A DNA stretch of 64,000 nucleotides, taken from contig NZ_JBGTYM010000004.1 in NCBI RefSeq assembly GCF_044142105.1, positions 124,001 to 188,000 on the forward strand. Reading direction: 5' to 3'. Source of the stretch: Pseudogemmobacter sp044142105 (lineage in GTDB: Bacteria; Pseudomonadota; Alphaproteobacteria; Rhodobacterales; Rhodobacteraceae). Every line of letters starts with the position of its first letter. The first letter of the stretch is position 1. Of the stretch, positions 31,876-41,285 are shown in pieces. The notes beneath the pieces were generated by a model. It worked only from the letters and a program-made list of their open reading frames with translations. It was not told the DNA's origin and searched no databases. The position numbers and the translations under genes are program-made.

Positions 31876-32700
31876 TCACTTCTTCTGAAACAACCTTTCC
31901 ACCTCGTCCAGCACGTCATCCACCAGCCCGCCCTTCCGCGCCTCCGGGCCGGTAAACCGCAGGATCCATCCGTTGCGACAGGGTTCCCGCGTGATCTTCA
32001 GCCCGTGATGCAGATACAGGCCCATGCGCGGGCGGCCGGGGCGGGGGTCGGTGGGGTGGAGGACCTCATGCTCGATCACCGGCACGAGCGCCTTCCATTG
32101 GTCGTCGAGCGACTCGCCTTCCAGCGGCAGCAGGGCGTTGAGGAAGATCTCTTCCATCCCCAGCCGCAGCGCGGCGCCCAGGCTGTCCATCTGTTTCACC
32201 GTCAGCCGCTCGGGCGTGGTGATGTGGCCGTCGAGTGCCGCCACGACATTGGCATGGCCGCGCAGCCGGCTGTAGGTCTGGCGGTTGCGGTTGGGGTAAA
32301 GGGCGGCGACAGCGGCGTCGAGCGTGGGGAAATGGCCCAGCGCCATGGCGTTCCAGATCAGCGCGCCTTTCTCCCATGGCGTGATGGCAGAGCGGTTTTC
32401 GTTTTCCGAAACCATGGCGGTGAGGGCGGCCTGGATCGTGGCGGGGCCGCGGATGAAGGCGGGGATCGTCTCATGCTTGAGCGCGATACAGGCGGTGAGG
32501 CGGCGCAGGCCGGAAAGAAGGCCGAAGGTGAAGGGCGGCTCCGGCTCGGCCAGGGGATAGACCTCGATCGGCATGCGCAGCCCCTCTTCAAAGATCGAGC
32601 GGCGCAGGAGGGCCAGTTCCTCGGGGTCCAGTTCGCTGCGGTCGCGCAGGAGGGAGTCGGGGTCGATCGCGCTGATGGGGAGGAGTTCGGGCAGGTCCAT
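31876..32700 (-). CDS. Orphan ParB/RepB-like protein
   Basis: 274 residues from the ATG ending at 32700 (TTG at 32718 is possible). The N-terminal ParB-like nuclease/CTPase domain is seen in SAIDPDSLLRDRSELDPEELALLRRSI, then GLLSGLRRLTACIAL with the conserved GxRR. A helix-turn-helix-like middle part follows (RNRQTYSRLRGHANVVAAL). No parA is adjacent and I see no parS-like TGTTTCAC palindrome, so a chromosome-segregation role is not supported. It may be a plasmid-derived relic or a ParB-like regulator. It lies between the AT-rich island and dnaE. Confidence 0.75.
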   Translation of the reverse strand: MDLPELLPISAIDPDSLLRDRSELDPEELALLRRSIFEEGLRMPIEVYPLAEPEPPFTFGLLSGLRRLTACIALKHETIPAFIRGPATIQAALTAMVSENENRSAITPWEKGALIWNAMALGHFPTLDAAVAALYPNRNRQTYSRLRGHANVVAALDGHITTPERLTVKQMDSLGAALRLGMEEIFLNALLPLEGESLDDQWKALVPVIEHEVLHPTDPRPGRPRMGLYLHHGLKITREPCRNGWILRFTGPEARKGGLVDDVLDEVERLFQKK

Positions 32701-32800
32701 GGCGGGCGCCTTTCGCAAGCGGGATGCGAAAGGAGGCGGCCGGCGGGGTGAAGGCCGGGTGAAGCGGGCGCGCGGTGCGGAGGATGGCGGGGCGCTCGTC

Positions 32801-35800
32801 CTAGATCTCTTCCACCATCACCACGCCCTGCATGGCCTTGATCGCGCCCTTGATCTGGGGCGTGACCGGATAGGGTTGCGGCAGGGTGAGGTCGATCTCG
32901 CGGCCTTGCTCGTCGGCAACGCAAAGGGTGATCTGGGCGCGGCTCTTGCCGGTGACGCTGGCGAGAAGGGTGGCGACGGAGGTGATGGCCTCGGCCCGGT
33001 TGAGGTGGATGCGCAGATCGGCGGCCCCGGCCTGGTCGGCGACGGCGTCGATGGGGGTGACGGCATTCGCCAGAAGCTTGACGCCTTCGCCATCGGGGTC
33101 AGCGCGGACGGTCAGAACGACGTTGCGGCCGGGTTCCAGGTTCTCGCGCGCGGTTTCCAGCACGTCGGAGAAGACGGTGACTTCGTAAAGCCCGGTCGGG
33201 TCTGACAGTGAGACGAAGGCGAAGCGGTTGCCCTTGGCGGATTTGCGTTCCTGTTTCGCGCTGACGGAGCCCGCGAGTTTCGCCACCATCGGGGCGCCGC
33301 GGGCCATGACGGTCTGGGTCAGTTCGGAAAGGGTTTTCACATCCTTGCGGCGGAGCGCGGACATGTAGTCGTCGAGCGGATGGCCCGACAGGTAGAAGCC
33401 GACGGCCAGGTGTTCGTGGCCCAGCCGTTCGACCGGCAGCCAGTCGTCGCGCCAGGGCAGGCGCGGTTCGGGAATGTCGGTGCCGCCGGCGCCGAAGAGC
33501 GAGACCTGGGCCGAGGCCCGGGCCTCATGCACCGCGGCCGAATAGGCGACGAGCGGGTCGAGCGCCTCGAAGACGCGGGCGCGGTTGGGGTCGAGCTGGT
33601 CGAAGGCGCCGGCGCGGGCGAGCATTTCCAGGGGGCGCTTGCCGATCTTCTTCAGATCGGCGCGGCGGGCGAAATCGAAGAGCGTGGCGAAGGGCTTCTC
33701 GCCCCGCGCTTCGACGATCAGGCGCATGGCATCGACGCCGACATTCTTGAGCGCGCCCAGGGCATAGATCACCTGGCCCTGCCCGACATCGAAGGTGGCG
33801 AGCGAGCGGTTGACGCAGGGCGGCACCACCTCGATCCCCAGCTTGTCCAGCTCGCGCTTGTAGACGGCCAGCTTCTCGGTGAGATGGATATCGCAATTCA
33901 TCACGCCGGCCATGAATTCGACCGGGTGATTGGCCTTGAGCCAGCCGGTCTGGTAGCTGACGACCGCATAGGCGGCGGCGTGCGACTTGTTGAAGCCGTA
34001 ATTGGCGAATTTCTCCAAAAGGTCGAAGACTTCGCCCGATTTCTTCGGGTCTATGCCATGGGTCTTGGTGCAGCCCTCGATGAACTTCGGCCGCTCCTTG
34101 GCCATTTCCTCGGCGATCTTCTTGCCCATGGCGCGGCGCAGCAGGTCAGCGCCGCCCAGCGAATAGCCCGCCATGACCTGGGCGATCTGCATCACCTGTT
34201 CCTGATAGACGATGATGCCCTGGGTTTCCTTCAGGATATGGTCGATGGTCGGGTGCAGGGGTTCGATGTCGCGCAGCCCGTTCTTGACCTCGCAATAGGT
34301 CGGGATGTTCTCCATCGGGCCGGGGCGATACAGCGCCACCAGCGCCACGATGTCCTCGATGCAGGTGGGCTTCATGCGCCGCAGCGCATCCATCATGCCC
34401 GAGCTTTCGACCTGGAACACCGCGACGGTCTTGGCGGCGGCGTAAAGGTCGTAGGTCACCTTGTCGTCCAGGGGGATATGGCCGATGTCATTCTCGGCCC
34501 CCGCGGGCGGGGCATAGAGCTTGCGGCCATCCTGGGCGATGTGCAGGGGGCGACCGCCCTTGAGGATCAGGCTGATCGCGTTCTGGATCACGGTCAGGGT
34601 CTTGAGACCCAGGAAGTCGAACTTCACCAGACCCGCCGCTTCCACCCATTTCATGTTGAACTGGGTGGCGGGCATGTCGGAGCGCGGGTCCTGATAGAGC
34701 GGCACCAGCGCATCGAGGGGCCGGTCGCCGATCACCACGCCCGCGGCATGAGTCGAGGCGTTGCGGTAAAGCCCCTCGATCTGTTCGGCATAGGTCAGAA
34801 GGCGGCCCACCACCTCTTCCTTGGCGGCCTCGCGCAGGCGCGGCTCATCTGCAAGGGCCTTGGTGATCGAGACCGGCTTGACGCCTTCGACCGGGATCAT
34901 CTTGGACAAGCGGTCGACCTGTCCGTAGGACAGTTGCAACACGCGGCCCACATCGCGGACCGCCGCCTTGGACAACAGCGCGCCGAAGGTGATGATCTGC
35001 GCCACCTTCTCGCGCCCGTAACGGTCCTGCACATATTTGATCACCTCTTCGCGGCGATCCATGCAGAAGTCGATGTCGAAGTCGGGCATCGAAACCCGTT
35101 CGGGGTTGAGGAAGCGCTCGAACAGCAGGGCATAGCGCAAGGGATCAAGATCGGTGATGGTCAGCACATAGGCGACCAGCGACCCTGCGCCCGAACCGCG
35201 CCCCGGCCCCACCGGGATGTCGTGCTTCTTGGCCCATTTGATGAAATCGGCCACGATCAGGAAATAGCCGGGGAAGCCCATCTTCTCGATGATCCCCAGT
35301 TCGAAGCGCAGCCTTTCCTCATATTCCTCACGCGGGGCGGCCAGCGGGATCACGGCCAGGCGGCGATCCAGCCCTTCCCAGGCCTGACGGCGCAATTCTT
35401 CGACCTCGTCATCGGCGAAGCGCGGCAGGATCGGCTTGCGTTTCGACACCATGAAGGCGCAGCGACGCGCGATCTCGACCGTGTTCTCGATCGCTTCGGG
35501 CAGGTCCGCGAACAGCGTGACCATTTCGGCCTCGGACTTGAAATAGTGTTGCGGCGTCAGGCGGCGGCGCGGCTCCATCTGGTCGACATAGGCGCCCTCG
35601 GCGATGCAGATCAGCGCGTCATGCGCCTCATACATCTTTGCGGCGGGGAAATAGGCGTCATTGGTGGCAACCAGCGGCAAGCCCAGTTCATAGGCCAGAT
35701 CCACCATGCCGCGCTCCGAAGCGGCCTCGGCGGCGGTCAAGCGCCCGCCCTCGCCGGGATGGCGCTGCAATTCGACATAGAGCCGGTCGCCAAAGGCCCG

Positions 35801-36295
35801 GTGCAAGGCTTCGACCAGCGCGCGGGCCTTTGGCGCCTGTCCGGCCGCGAAGAAGCGCCCCAGCGGCCCCTCCGGCCCGCCCGTCAGGCAGATCAGGCCC
35901 TCGGCATGATCCGCCAGTTCCGCCAGCGTGACCTGCGGCAATTGCCCGCCCTTGTCGACATAGAGGCAGGTGTTCAGCTTCATCAGGTTCAGCCAGCCCG
36001 TCTCGTCCTGCGCCAGCAGAACGATGGGCGCGGGCAGGCGAGGCTTTTCGCCCGGGGCGGCGGGATCATGCGCCAGGCTGATCTGGCAGCCGATGATGGG
36101 CTGGAGGCCCGCATCCTTGGCGTGGCTGGAAAATTCCAGCGCGCAGAACAGGTTGTTGGTGTCGGTGACCGCCACGGCGGGCATGTCCATCCCCGCCGCC
36201 AGCTTGACCAGCTTCTTGACCGGGATGGCCCCTTCCAAAAGCGAATGCTCGGTATGGGTTCGCAGATGGATGAATCGGGGGGCGCCTTGGGTCAT
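32801..36295 (-). CDS. dnaE: DNA polymerase III alpha subunit
   Basis: 1164 residues, the replicative polymerase. The N-terminal PHP domain begins FIHLRTHTEHSLLEGA. The catalytic palm has GRGSGAGSLVAYVL and the aspartates of MPDFDIDFCMDRR. Fingers and tandem helix-hairpin-helix follow, then an OB domain (AKLAGSVSAKQERKSAKGNRFAFVSLSD in pieces) near residue 1000. No zinc or PolC-type exonuclease motif, so this is DnaE1 and not the error-prone DnaE2. A small ORF and a DUF2269-like gene lie just upstream. Confidence 0.97.
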   Translation of the reverse strand: MTQGAPRFIHLRTHTEHSLLEGAIPVKKLVKLAAGMDMPAVAVTDTNNLFCALEFSSHAKDAGLQPIIGCQISLAHDPAAPGEKPRLPAPIVLLAQDETGWLNLMKLNTCLYVDKGGQLPQVTLAELADHAEGLICLTGGPEGPLGRFFAAGQAPKARALVEALHRAFGDRLYVELQRHPGEGGRLTAAEAASERGMVDLAYELGLPLVATNDAYFPAAKMYEAHDALICIAEGAYVDQMEPRRRLTPQHYFKSEAEMVTLFADLPEAIENTVEIARRCAFMVSKRKPILPRFADDEVEELRRQAWEGLDRRLAVIPLAAPREEYEERLRFELGIIEKMGFPGYFLIVADFIKWAKKHDIPVGPGRGSGAGSLVAYVLTITDLDPLRYALLFERFLNPERVSMPDFDIDFCMDRREEVIKYVQDRYGREKVAQIITFGALLSKAAVRDVGRVLQLSYGQVDRLSKMIPVEGVKPVSITKALADEPRLREAAKEEVVGRLLTYAEQIEGLYRNASTHAAGVVIGDRPLDALVPLYQDPRSDMPATQFNMKWVEAAGLVKFDFLGLKTLTVIQNAISLILKGGRPLHIAQDGRKLYAPPAGAENDIGHIPLDDKVTYDLYAAAKTVAVFQVESSGMMDALRRMKPTCIEDIVALVALYRPGPMENIPTYCEVKNGLRDIEPLHPTIDHILKETQGIIVYQEQVMQIAQVMAGYSLGGADLLRRAMGKKIAEEMAKERPKFIEGCTKTHGIDPKKSGEVFDLLEKFANYGFNKSHAAAYAVVSYQTGWLKANHPVEFMAGVMNCDIHLTEKLAVYKRELDKLGIEVVPPCVNRSLATFDVGQGQVIYALGALKNVGVDAMRLIVEARGEKPFATLFDFARRADLKKIGKRPLEMLARAGAFDQLDPNRARVFEALDPLVAYSAAVHEARASAQVSLFGAGGTDIPEPRLPWRDDWLPVERLGHEHLAVGFYLSGHPLDDYMSALRRKDVKTLSELTQTVMARGAPMVAKLAGSVSAKQERKSAKGNRFAFVSLSDPTGLYEVTVFSDVLETARENLEPGRNVVLTVRADPDGEGVKLLANAVTPIDAVADQAGAADLRIHLNRAEAITSVATLLASVTGKSRAQITLCVADEQGREIDLTLPQPYPVTPQIKGAIKAMQGVVMVEEI

Positions 36296-36362
36296 GGGAC
36301 AAGGCTATCGAGAATGGATGGCGGCGGCAAACCCCCGATGGGCCGCCGCCGCCTGACTTGTT

Positions 36363-36455
36363 CTACTCGCTGGCTGTGCCCGATCCCTTCGCGCCCTTGT
36401 CCGGGCGGGTGGGGAAAAGAAGGGCGGCAAGGGTCCGGGGAAGGAAGCCGATCAT
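36363..36455 (-). CDS. 30-residue small protein
   Basis: ATG ending at 36455 preceded by GGAGG with 5-nt spacing, a very good ribosome site. The product starts MIGFLPRTLAALLFP and continues with a hydrophilic Lys/Gly/Ser-rich tail. The first 15 residues could form a short amphipathic or membrane-touching helix. It starts 12 bp after the stop of the DUF2269-like membrane gene and is probably in the same transcript; dnaE begins 67 bp after its stop. No family recognised. Confidence 0.5.
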   Translation of the reverse strand: MIGFLPRTLAALLFPTRPDKGAKGSGTASE

Positions 36456-36467
36456 TCTGGCCTCCGC

Positions 36468-37004
36468 TCAGACCGGCTGGCCCAGGGGACGCAGCGTGGC
36501 CAGCGCGGCCAGCACAAGCACCGTGCCCAGCCCCGCCAGAACCGCAACCTCGCCCCAACCGGGTTTGACCACCATCAGGAAGATCACGGCGAATTGCACC
36601 GCATAATCCAGTTTGGCGAGGCGGAAGATCCGGCGCAGCTCGGGCAGGGCTGCGGGGGCGCCGCGGGTTTCGGCAAGTTTCACCGCGCGCTCCGCAGAAG
36701 GGCCAAGGATCAGCGATCCGAACAGCGCGGTGAAGACGACACCCGCAAGGCCCAGCACGGTGAAGGCCTGCCAGCCCCAGCCCGCAAGGAACAGAAGCGC
36801 CACGCCCGACGCGAGCGTGATCAGGCTGACCGGCATGAAGAGGCGCGGTCCCAGGAAGGCCACGATGCGGATCAGCGCCAGAAGCTCTTCGGCGCTGGCG
36901 CGGCCTTGTCGCAGCATTCCCGCCAGAAGAAGGGTAAAGCCGCCGCCGATCCAGAGGATGGCGGCGGTTACATGAACGAATTTGAGGAGGAGAGTGAAGT
37001 CCAT
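36468..37004 (-). CDS. DUF2269/CopD-like four-helix membrane protein
   Basis: 178 residues with four to five hydrophobic segments. It begins LLLKFVHVTAAILWIGGGFTLL, with His10 in a helix, as in DUF2269/CopD-like integral membrane proteins that may bind haem or copper. The function is not established. It is followed by the 30-residue ORF and divergent from xdhA across a 328-bp spacer. Confidence 0.75.
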   Translation of the reverse strand: MDFTLLLKFVHVTAAILWIGGGFTLLLAGMLRQGRASAEELLALIRIVAFLGPRLFMPVSLITLASGVALLFLAGWGWQAFTVLGLAGVVFTALFGSLILGPSAERAVKLAETRGAPAALPELRRIFRLAKLDYAVQFAVIFLMVVKPGWGEVAVLAGLGTVLVLAALATLRPLGQPV

Positions 37005-37332
37005 TTGAAAAGGTCTCGTGTTCGAAAAAATTCGGTTCTATGCGTTTACGCGCAGAAGCGAACACAAGGGAGTGGGGAAAACCTGACCCTGCGTCACTTC
37101 CTTGGTTGCGCCGGGCCCGATGGCGCCACTTTTTCAGGCAGGCGCCTGGCGCAACCTTTCGGGAAAAGGCAAAAGAGCTTCGTCCGGAGGCAAAGAGTTT
37201 TGTCTTGCCTTGAATCGTCGCCCCCGGCTTGATGACGATCAACAAGCATAAAAGGGGCGCGCGCCTCGCTTTACGCCGCATCGGGCGGGCGCGCAGAATG
37301 CCTTCAACGGGGAGACCGCGGCGGACTGACAT
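37005..37332. other. 328-bp non-coding spacer between DUF2269-like gene and xdhA
   Basis: Holds the divergent promoters of the membrane protein gene and the xdh operon. Seen here: CGAAAAAATTCG near 37024 (a small inverted repeat), and two direct repeats GGCAAAAGAG (37168-37177) and GGCAAAGAG (37189-37197), spaced 21 bp, two helical turns. These could bind a purine-responsive regulator. No ORF with a good ribosome site was found. Confidence 0.5.
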
Positions 37333-38733
37333 ATGAGCGGGATCGCGTTTCTGTTGAACGGAACGCCGGTCCGGGTCGAAGGCGAAAGCCCGACGCGGAC
37401 CCTTCTCGACTGGTTGCGGGAAGACCGTGGCCTGTGCGGCACCAAGGAAGGCTGCAACGAGGGCGATTGCGGCGCCTGTACCGTCATGGTCACGGATGCG
37501 GGCGGCAGCAAGGCCGTCAATGCCTGCATCCTGTTCCTGCCCCAGTTGCAGGGCAAGGCGGTGCGCACGGTCGAAGGCATCGCGGCCCCCGATGGCGCGC
37601 TGCATCCCGTGCAGGCGGCGATGGTGGATTGCCATGGCAGCCAATGCGGCTTCTGCACGCCGGGCTTCATCGTCTCGATGGCGACGGCGCATCTGAACGG
37701 CGCGGCCGACCATGACGACCAATTGGCCGGAAACCTCTGCCGCTGCACCGGCTATGCGCCGATCATCCGCGCGGCCGAGGCGGCGCGCGCGCAGCCGGTC
37801 CCCGGCCATTTCGCCGAAGATGCCAAGTTCATTCCGGCGCAAATGCTGTCGGAGGGTCCGGGGGAGGACGCGCCCGCGGGCGTGGTCCAGCCGACGAACA
37901 GCGACGATCTGGCCGACTGGTATCTGGAGCATCCCGAGGCAACCCTGATCGCGGGCGCCACGGATGTCGGCCTCTGGGTGACCAAACAGCTGCGCGATCT
38001 GGCGCCGGTCGCCTTCCTGAACCGGGTCGGCGACCTTCAGGGGATCGAAAGGCGCGGCGGAGAGCTGCATGTCGGCGCGGGCGTGACCATCGCCGACATG
38101 CGCGAGGCGGTGGCCGCCAGCTTGCCCTCGCTTGCGGAACTGTTCCGCCGCTTCGCCAGCCAGCAGGTGCGCAATGTTGCGACGATCGGCGGCAATATTG
38201 CCAATGGCTCGCCCATCGGCGACGGGCCGCCCGCGCTGATCGCGCTGGGGGCGCGGCTGCATCTGCGGCGGGGGGATGAGATGCGCAGCCTGCCGCTGGA
38301 GGATTTCTTCCTCGACTACCGCAAGCAGGACCGCAGGCCGGGCGAATTCGTCGCGGGCGTGTCCTTTCCCGAGACCGCGCCCGCCTTCCGCGCCTACAAG
38401 CTGTCGAAACGCTTCGATCAGGACATTTCCGCCGTCTGCGGCTGTTTCAACGTGACCGTCACCGACGGCAAAGTGACCGCCGCCCGCATCGCCTTTGGAG
38501 GCATGGCGGGGGTGCCGAAACGCGCGACGGCCGCCGAAGCGGCGCTGGTCAGACAGGCCTGGGACGAGACGGCCATCGCGCAGGCTGGTGCGGCCATGGC
38601 GGGGGATTTCACACCGATGAGCGACATGCGCGCTTCGGCCGCCTATCGGATGGAGACGGCGCAGGCGATGCTGACCCGATATTTCCACGACCTTGCCGGC
38701 GGCGCGGTCTCGGTTCTGGAGGTGGCGCCATGA
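37333..38733 (+). CDS. xdhA: Xanthine dehydrogenase, small (Fe-S/FAD) subunit
   Basis: 466 residues. Carries the two [2Fe-2S] clusters and FAD of the XdhAB complex. The plant-type ferredoxin domain has CGTKEGCNEGDCGACTV; the second cluster uses CGFCTPGF and CRCTGY. The FAD domain from about residue 170 has NVATIGGNIANGSPIGD. It oxidises hypoxanthine to xanthine to urate with XdhB. First gene of an operon; its stop overlaps the xdhB start (ATGA, 38730-38733). Confidence 0.96.
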   Translation: MSGIAFLLNGTPVRVEGESPTRTLLDWLREDRGLCGTKEGCNEGDCGACTVMVTDAGGSKAVNACILFLPQLQGKAVRTVEGIAAPDGALHPVQAAMVDCHGSQCGFCTPGFIVSMATAHLNGAADHDDQLAGNLCRCTGYAPIIRAAEAARAQPVPGHFAEDAKFIPAQMLSEGPGEDAPAGVVQPTNSDDLADWYLEHPEATLIAGATDVGLWVTKQLRDLAPVAFLNRVGDLQGIERRGGELHVGAGVTIADMREAVAASLPSLAELFRRFASQQVRNVATIGGNIANGSPIGDGPPALIALGARLHLRRGDEMRSLPLEDFFLDYRKQDRRPGEFVAGVSFPETAPAFRAYKLSKRFDQDISAVCGCFNVTVTDGKVTAARIAFGGMAGVPKRATAAEAALVRQAWDETAIAQAGAAMAGDFTPMSDMRASAAYRMETAQAMLTRYFHDLAGGAVSVLEVAP

Positions 38734-41285
38734 CCATGGGCAAAGCCCTGCCGCATGACTCGGCAGCCCTGCATGTCACCGGACAGGCGCGGTATCTTGA
38801 CGATATCCCGCTGCCCAAGGATGCGCTGCATCTGGCCTTCGGCCTGTCGTCCATCGCCTGTGGCGAGATCGTCGAGATGGATCTCGGGGCGGTGCGCGCG
38901 GCCCCGGGCGTGGTCGCGGTGATCGCAGCCGATGACCTGCACGAGATCCCCGATTGCTCGCCCTCGCTGGGCGACGAGCCATTGCTGACCTCGAAGCGGG
39001 TCGAGTTCCATGCCCGCCCGATCTTCATCGTTGCCGCCACCAGCCATCTGGCGGCGCGCAAGGCGGCGCGACTGGCGAAGATCCGTTATGCCGAAGAGAC
39101 GCCGATCCTGACGGTGGAGCAGGCGCTGGCCGCGAACAGCCGGTTCGAGGCCGGGCCGGTGGTCTGGGCGCGGGGCGATGCGGTGGCGGGGATCGCGGGC
39201 GCGCCGCATGTGATCGAGGCCGAGTTCGAGATCGGCGGGCAGGAGCATTTCTATCTGGAGGGCCAGATCGCCGCGGTGCTGCCGCAGGACGATGGCGGAA
39301 TGCAGGTCTATTCCTCAACCCAGCATCCGACCGAGGTTCAGCACAAGGTCGCCCACGCCCTGCATCTGCCGATGTCGGCGGTGCGGGTCGAAACCCGGCG
39401 CATGGGCGGCGGGTTCGGCGGCAAGGAAAGCCAGGGCAACTGGCTGGCGATTGCCTGCGCCGTCACCGCGCGCGCCACCGGCCGGCCCTGCAAGATGCGC
39501 TATGACCGCGACGATGACATGGTGATCACCGGCAAGCGGCATGACCTGAAGATCCGCTACCGCGTGGGCTTCGACGATCATGGCCGGGTGTTGGGTCTGG
39601 ATTTCACCCATCTCTTCCGCTGCGGCTGGAGCATGGATCTGTCGCTGCCGGTGGCCGACCGCGCGATGCTGCATGCCGACAATTGCTATTTCCTGCCCGC
39701 GATCCGCATCGAAAGCCACCGGCTCAAGACCAACACCGCCAGCGCCACGGCCTATCGCGGCTTTGGCGGGCCACAGGGGATGATCGGGATCGAGCGGGTG
39801 ATGGACCACGTCGCCCATGCGCTGGGCCGCGAGCCGCTGGAGGTGCGCAAGGCGAATTTCTATCGCGGGATGCGCGGGCCCGGGGCTGGCTCGGCGCAGA
39901 CCTCCCCAGCGGCGATGGCGAAAATCGCGCCCGAGACGCCTCCACTTGATGACGAGATTGACCTGACTTCGCGCGGGGCCGAGGGGCTGGCCGGGACCGG
40001 TCGCCGCATCGATGCGGCGCATTCGACGGGCGCAGCGGCGCGGGTCGAGGGCACAAGGGAAGCCGGCCATGCCCGGCGCATCGCGGCGGACCATTCCCCC
40101 GCGGCGGCCAAGGCGGCGGTCGAGGCCGAGCGGCTGGCCGCCCTGCCCCAGACCACGCCCTATGGCATGGAGGTGACCGATTTCATCGCCGATCAGATGG
40201 TGGCCGCGCTGGAGCGGAGCGCGGATTACCGCGCCCGAAAGGCCGAGATCGCGGATTGGAATGCGAAATCCCCGATCCTCAAGCGCGGCATCGCGCTGAG
40301 CCCGGTGAAATTCGGCATCTCGTTCACGCTGACCCATCTGAACCAGGCGGGCGCCTTGGTGCATGTCTATCAGGACGGGTCGGTCCATCTGAACCATGGC
40401 GGCACCGAGATGGGCCAGGGCCTGAACCAGAAGGTCGCGCAGGTGGCGGCTTCGGTCTTTGGACTTGATCCCGGCGCGATCAAGATCACCGCGACGGATA
40501 CCGGCAAGGTGCCGAACACCTCGGCCACGGCGGCAAGTTCGGGGTCGGACCTGAACGGCATGGCGGCGCGCGAGGCTTGCATGACGATCCGCGACCGGAT
40601 GGCCGCCTTCCTGGCCGAGAAGCATCAGGTCGCGGCGGAAAGCGTGCGCTTCGCCGAGGGCGCAGTGAAGGTGGCGGGCGAGGTCTATCCCTTCGAGAAA
40701 GTGGCGCAATGGGCCTATCAGGCGCGGGTCTCGCTGTCCTCGACCGGCTATTACGCCACGCCCAAGATCGCCTGGGACCGGGTCAAGGGTCAGGGGCGGC
40801 CGTTCTATTACTTCGCCTATGGCGCGGCGGTGACCGAAGTGGTGATCGACAGCCTGACCGGTGAGAACCGCATCCTGCGGGCCGATATCCTGCATGACAC
40901 CGGGTCAAGCCTGAACCCGGCGCTGGACCTGGGCCAGATCGAGGGCGCCTATGTGCAGGGCGCGGGGTGGCTGACGACCGAGGAACTGGTCTGGGACGGC
41001 AAGGGGCGGCTGTCGACCCACGCGCCGAGCACCTACAAGATCCCGGCCTGTTCGGACCGGCCGCGGGTGTTCAACGTCGGCCTCTGGAGCCGCGCGAATG
41101 GCGAGGAGACGGTGGGCAAGTCCAAGGCCGTGGGCGAGCCGCCCTTCATGCTGGGGATCTCGGCCTTCCTGGCGCTGTCGGATGCCGTGGCGGCCTGCGG
41201 CAGCGGCGCCTGGCCCGATCTGCAGGCCCCGGCCACGGCGGAACGGGTGCTGGCGGCGGTCAAGCGGGTGCGCGGCGATGTTTGA
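38730..41285 (+). CDS. xdhB: Xanthine dehydrogenase, large (molybdopterin) subunit
   Basis: 851 residues. The molybdenum-binding catalytic subunit. Features: RMGGGFGGKES (cofactor contact), AYRGFGGPQG with the substrate-binding Arg, NHGGTEMGQGLNQKV, and the catalytic Glu in AVGEPPFMLG near the C-terminus. Related bacterial XdhB proteins have about 760-790 residues. The excess is an Ala/Gly/Arg-rich, probably disordered stretch between NFYRG (residue 380) and QTTPYGMEVTDF (residue 474), where other family members have only a short link. Both flanks are intact, so the enzyme is likely active. Confidence 0.95.
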   Translation: MTMGKALPHDSAALHVTGQARYLDDIPLPKDALHLAFGLSSIACGEIVEMDLGAVRAAPGVVAVIAADDLHEIPDCSPSLGDEPLLTSKRVEFHARPIFIVAATSHLAARKAARLAKIRYAEETPILTVEQALAANSRFEAGPVVWARGDAVAGIAGAPHVIEAEFEIGGQEHFYLEGQIAAVLPQDDGGMQVYSSTQHPTEVQHKVAHALHLPMSAVRVETRRMGGGFGGKESQGNWLAIACAVTARATGRPCKMRYDRDDDMVITGKRHDLKIRYRVGFDDHGRVLGLDFTHLFRCGWSMDLSLPVADRAMLHADNCYFLPAIRIESHRLKTNTASATAYRGFGGPQGMIGIERVMDHVAHALGREPLEVRKANFYRGMRGPGAGSAQTSPAAMAKIAPETPPLDDEIDLTSRGAEGLAGTGRRIDAAHSTGAAARVEGTREAGHARRIAADHSPAAAKAAVEAERLAALPQTTPYGMEVTDFIADQMVAALERSADYRARKAEIADWNAKSPILKRGIALSPVKFGISFTLTHLNQAGALVHVYQDGSVHLNHGGTEMGQGLNQKVAQVAASVFGLDPGAIKITATDTGKVPNTSATAASSGSDLNGMAAREACMTIRDRMAAFLAEKHQVAAESVRFAEGAVKVAGEVYPFEKVAQWAYQARVSLSSTGYYATPKIAWDRVKGQGRPFYYFAYGAAVTEVVIDSLTGENRILRADILHDTGSSLNPALDLGQIEGAYVQGAGWLTTEELVWDGKGRLSTHAPSTYKIPACSDRPRVFNVGLWSRANGEETVGKSKAVGEPPFMLGISAFLALSDAVAACGSGAWPDLQAPATAERVLAAVKRVRGDV

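Noticed and set aside
31700..32760. Replication origin or parS site beside the ParB-like gene
   Set aside because: No DnaA-box cluster and no TGTTTCAC-type palindrome could be found.
33380..36568. 1062-codon frame opposite dnaE
   Set aside because: Shadow of GC-rich dnaE codons, no recognisable domain.
37239..37331. Short basic plus-strand frame just before xdhA
   Set aside because: No ribosome binding site and composition like the surrounding spacer.
36292..38688. 798-codon frame crossing three genes on both strands
   Set aside because: Antisense to xdhA and overlapping the DUF2269-like and small ORFs; no family similarity.
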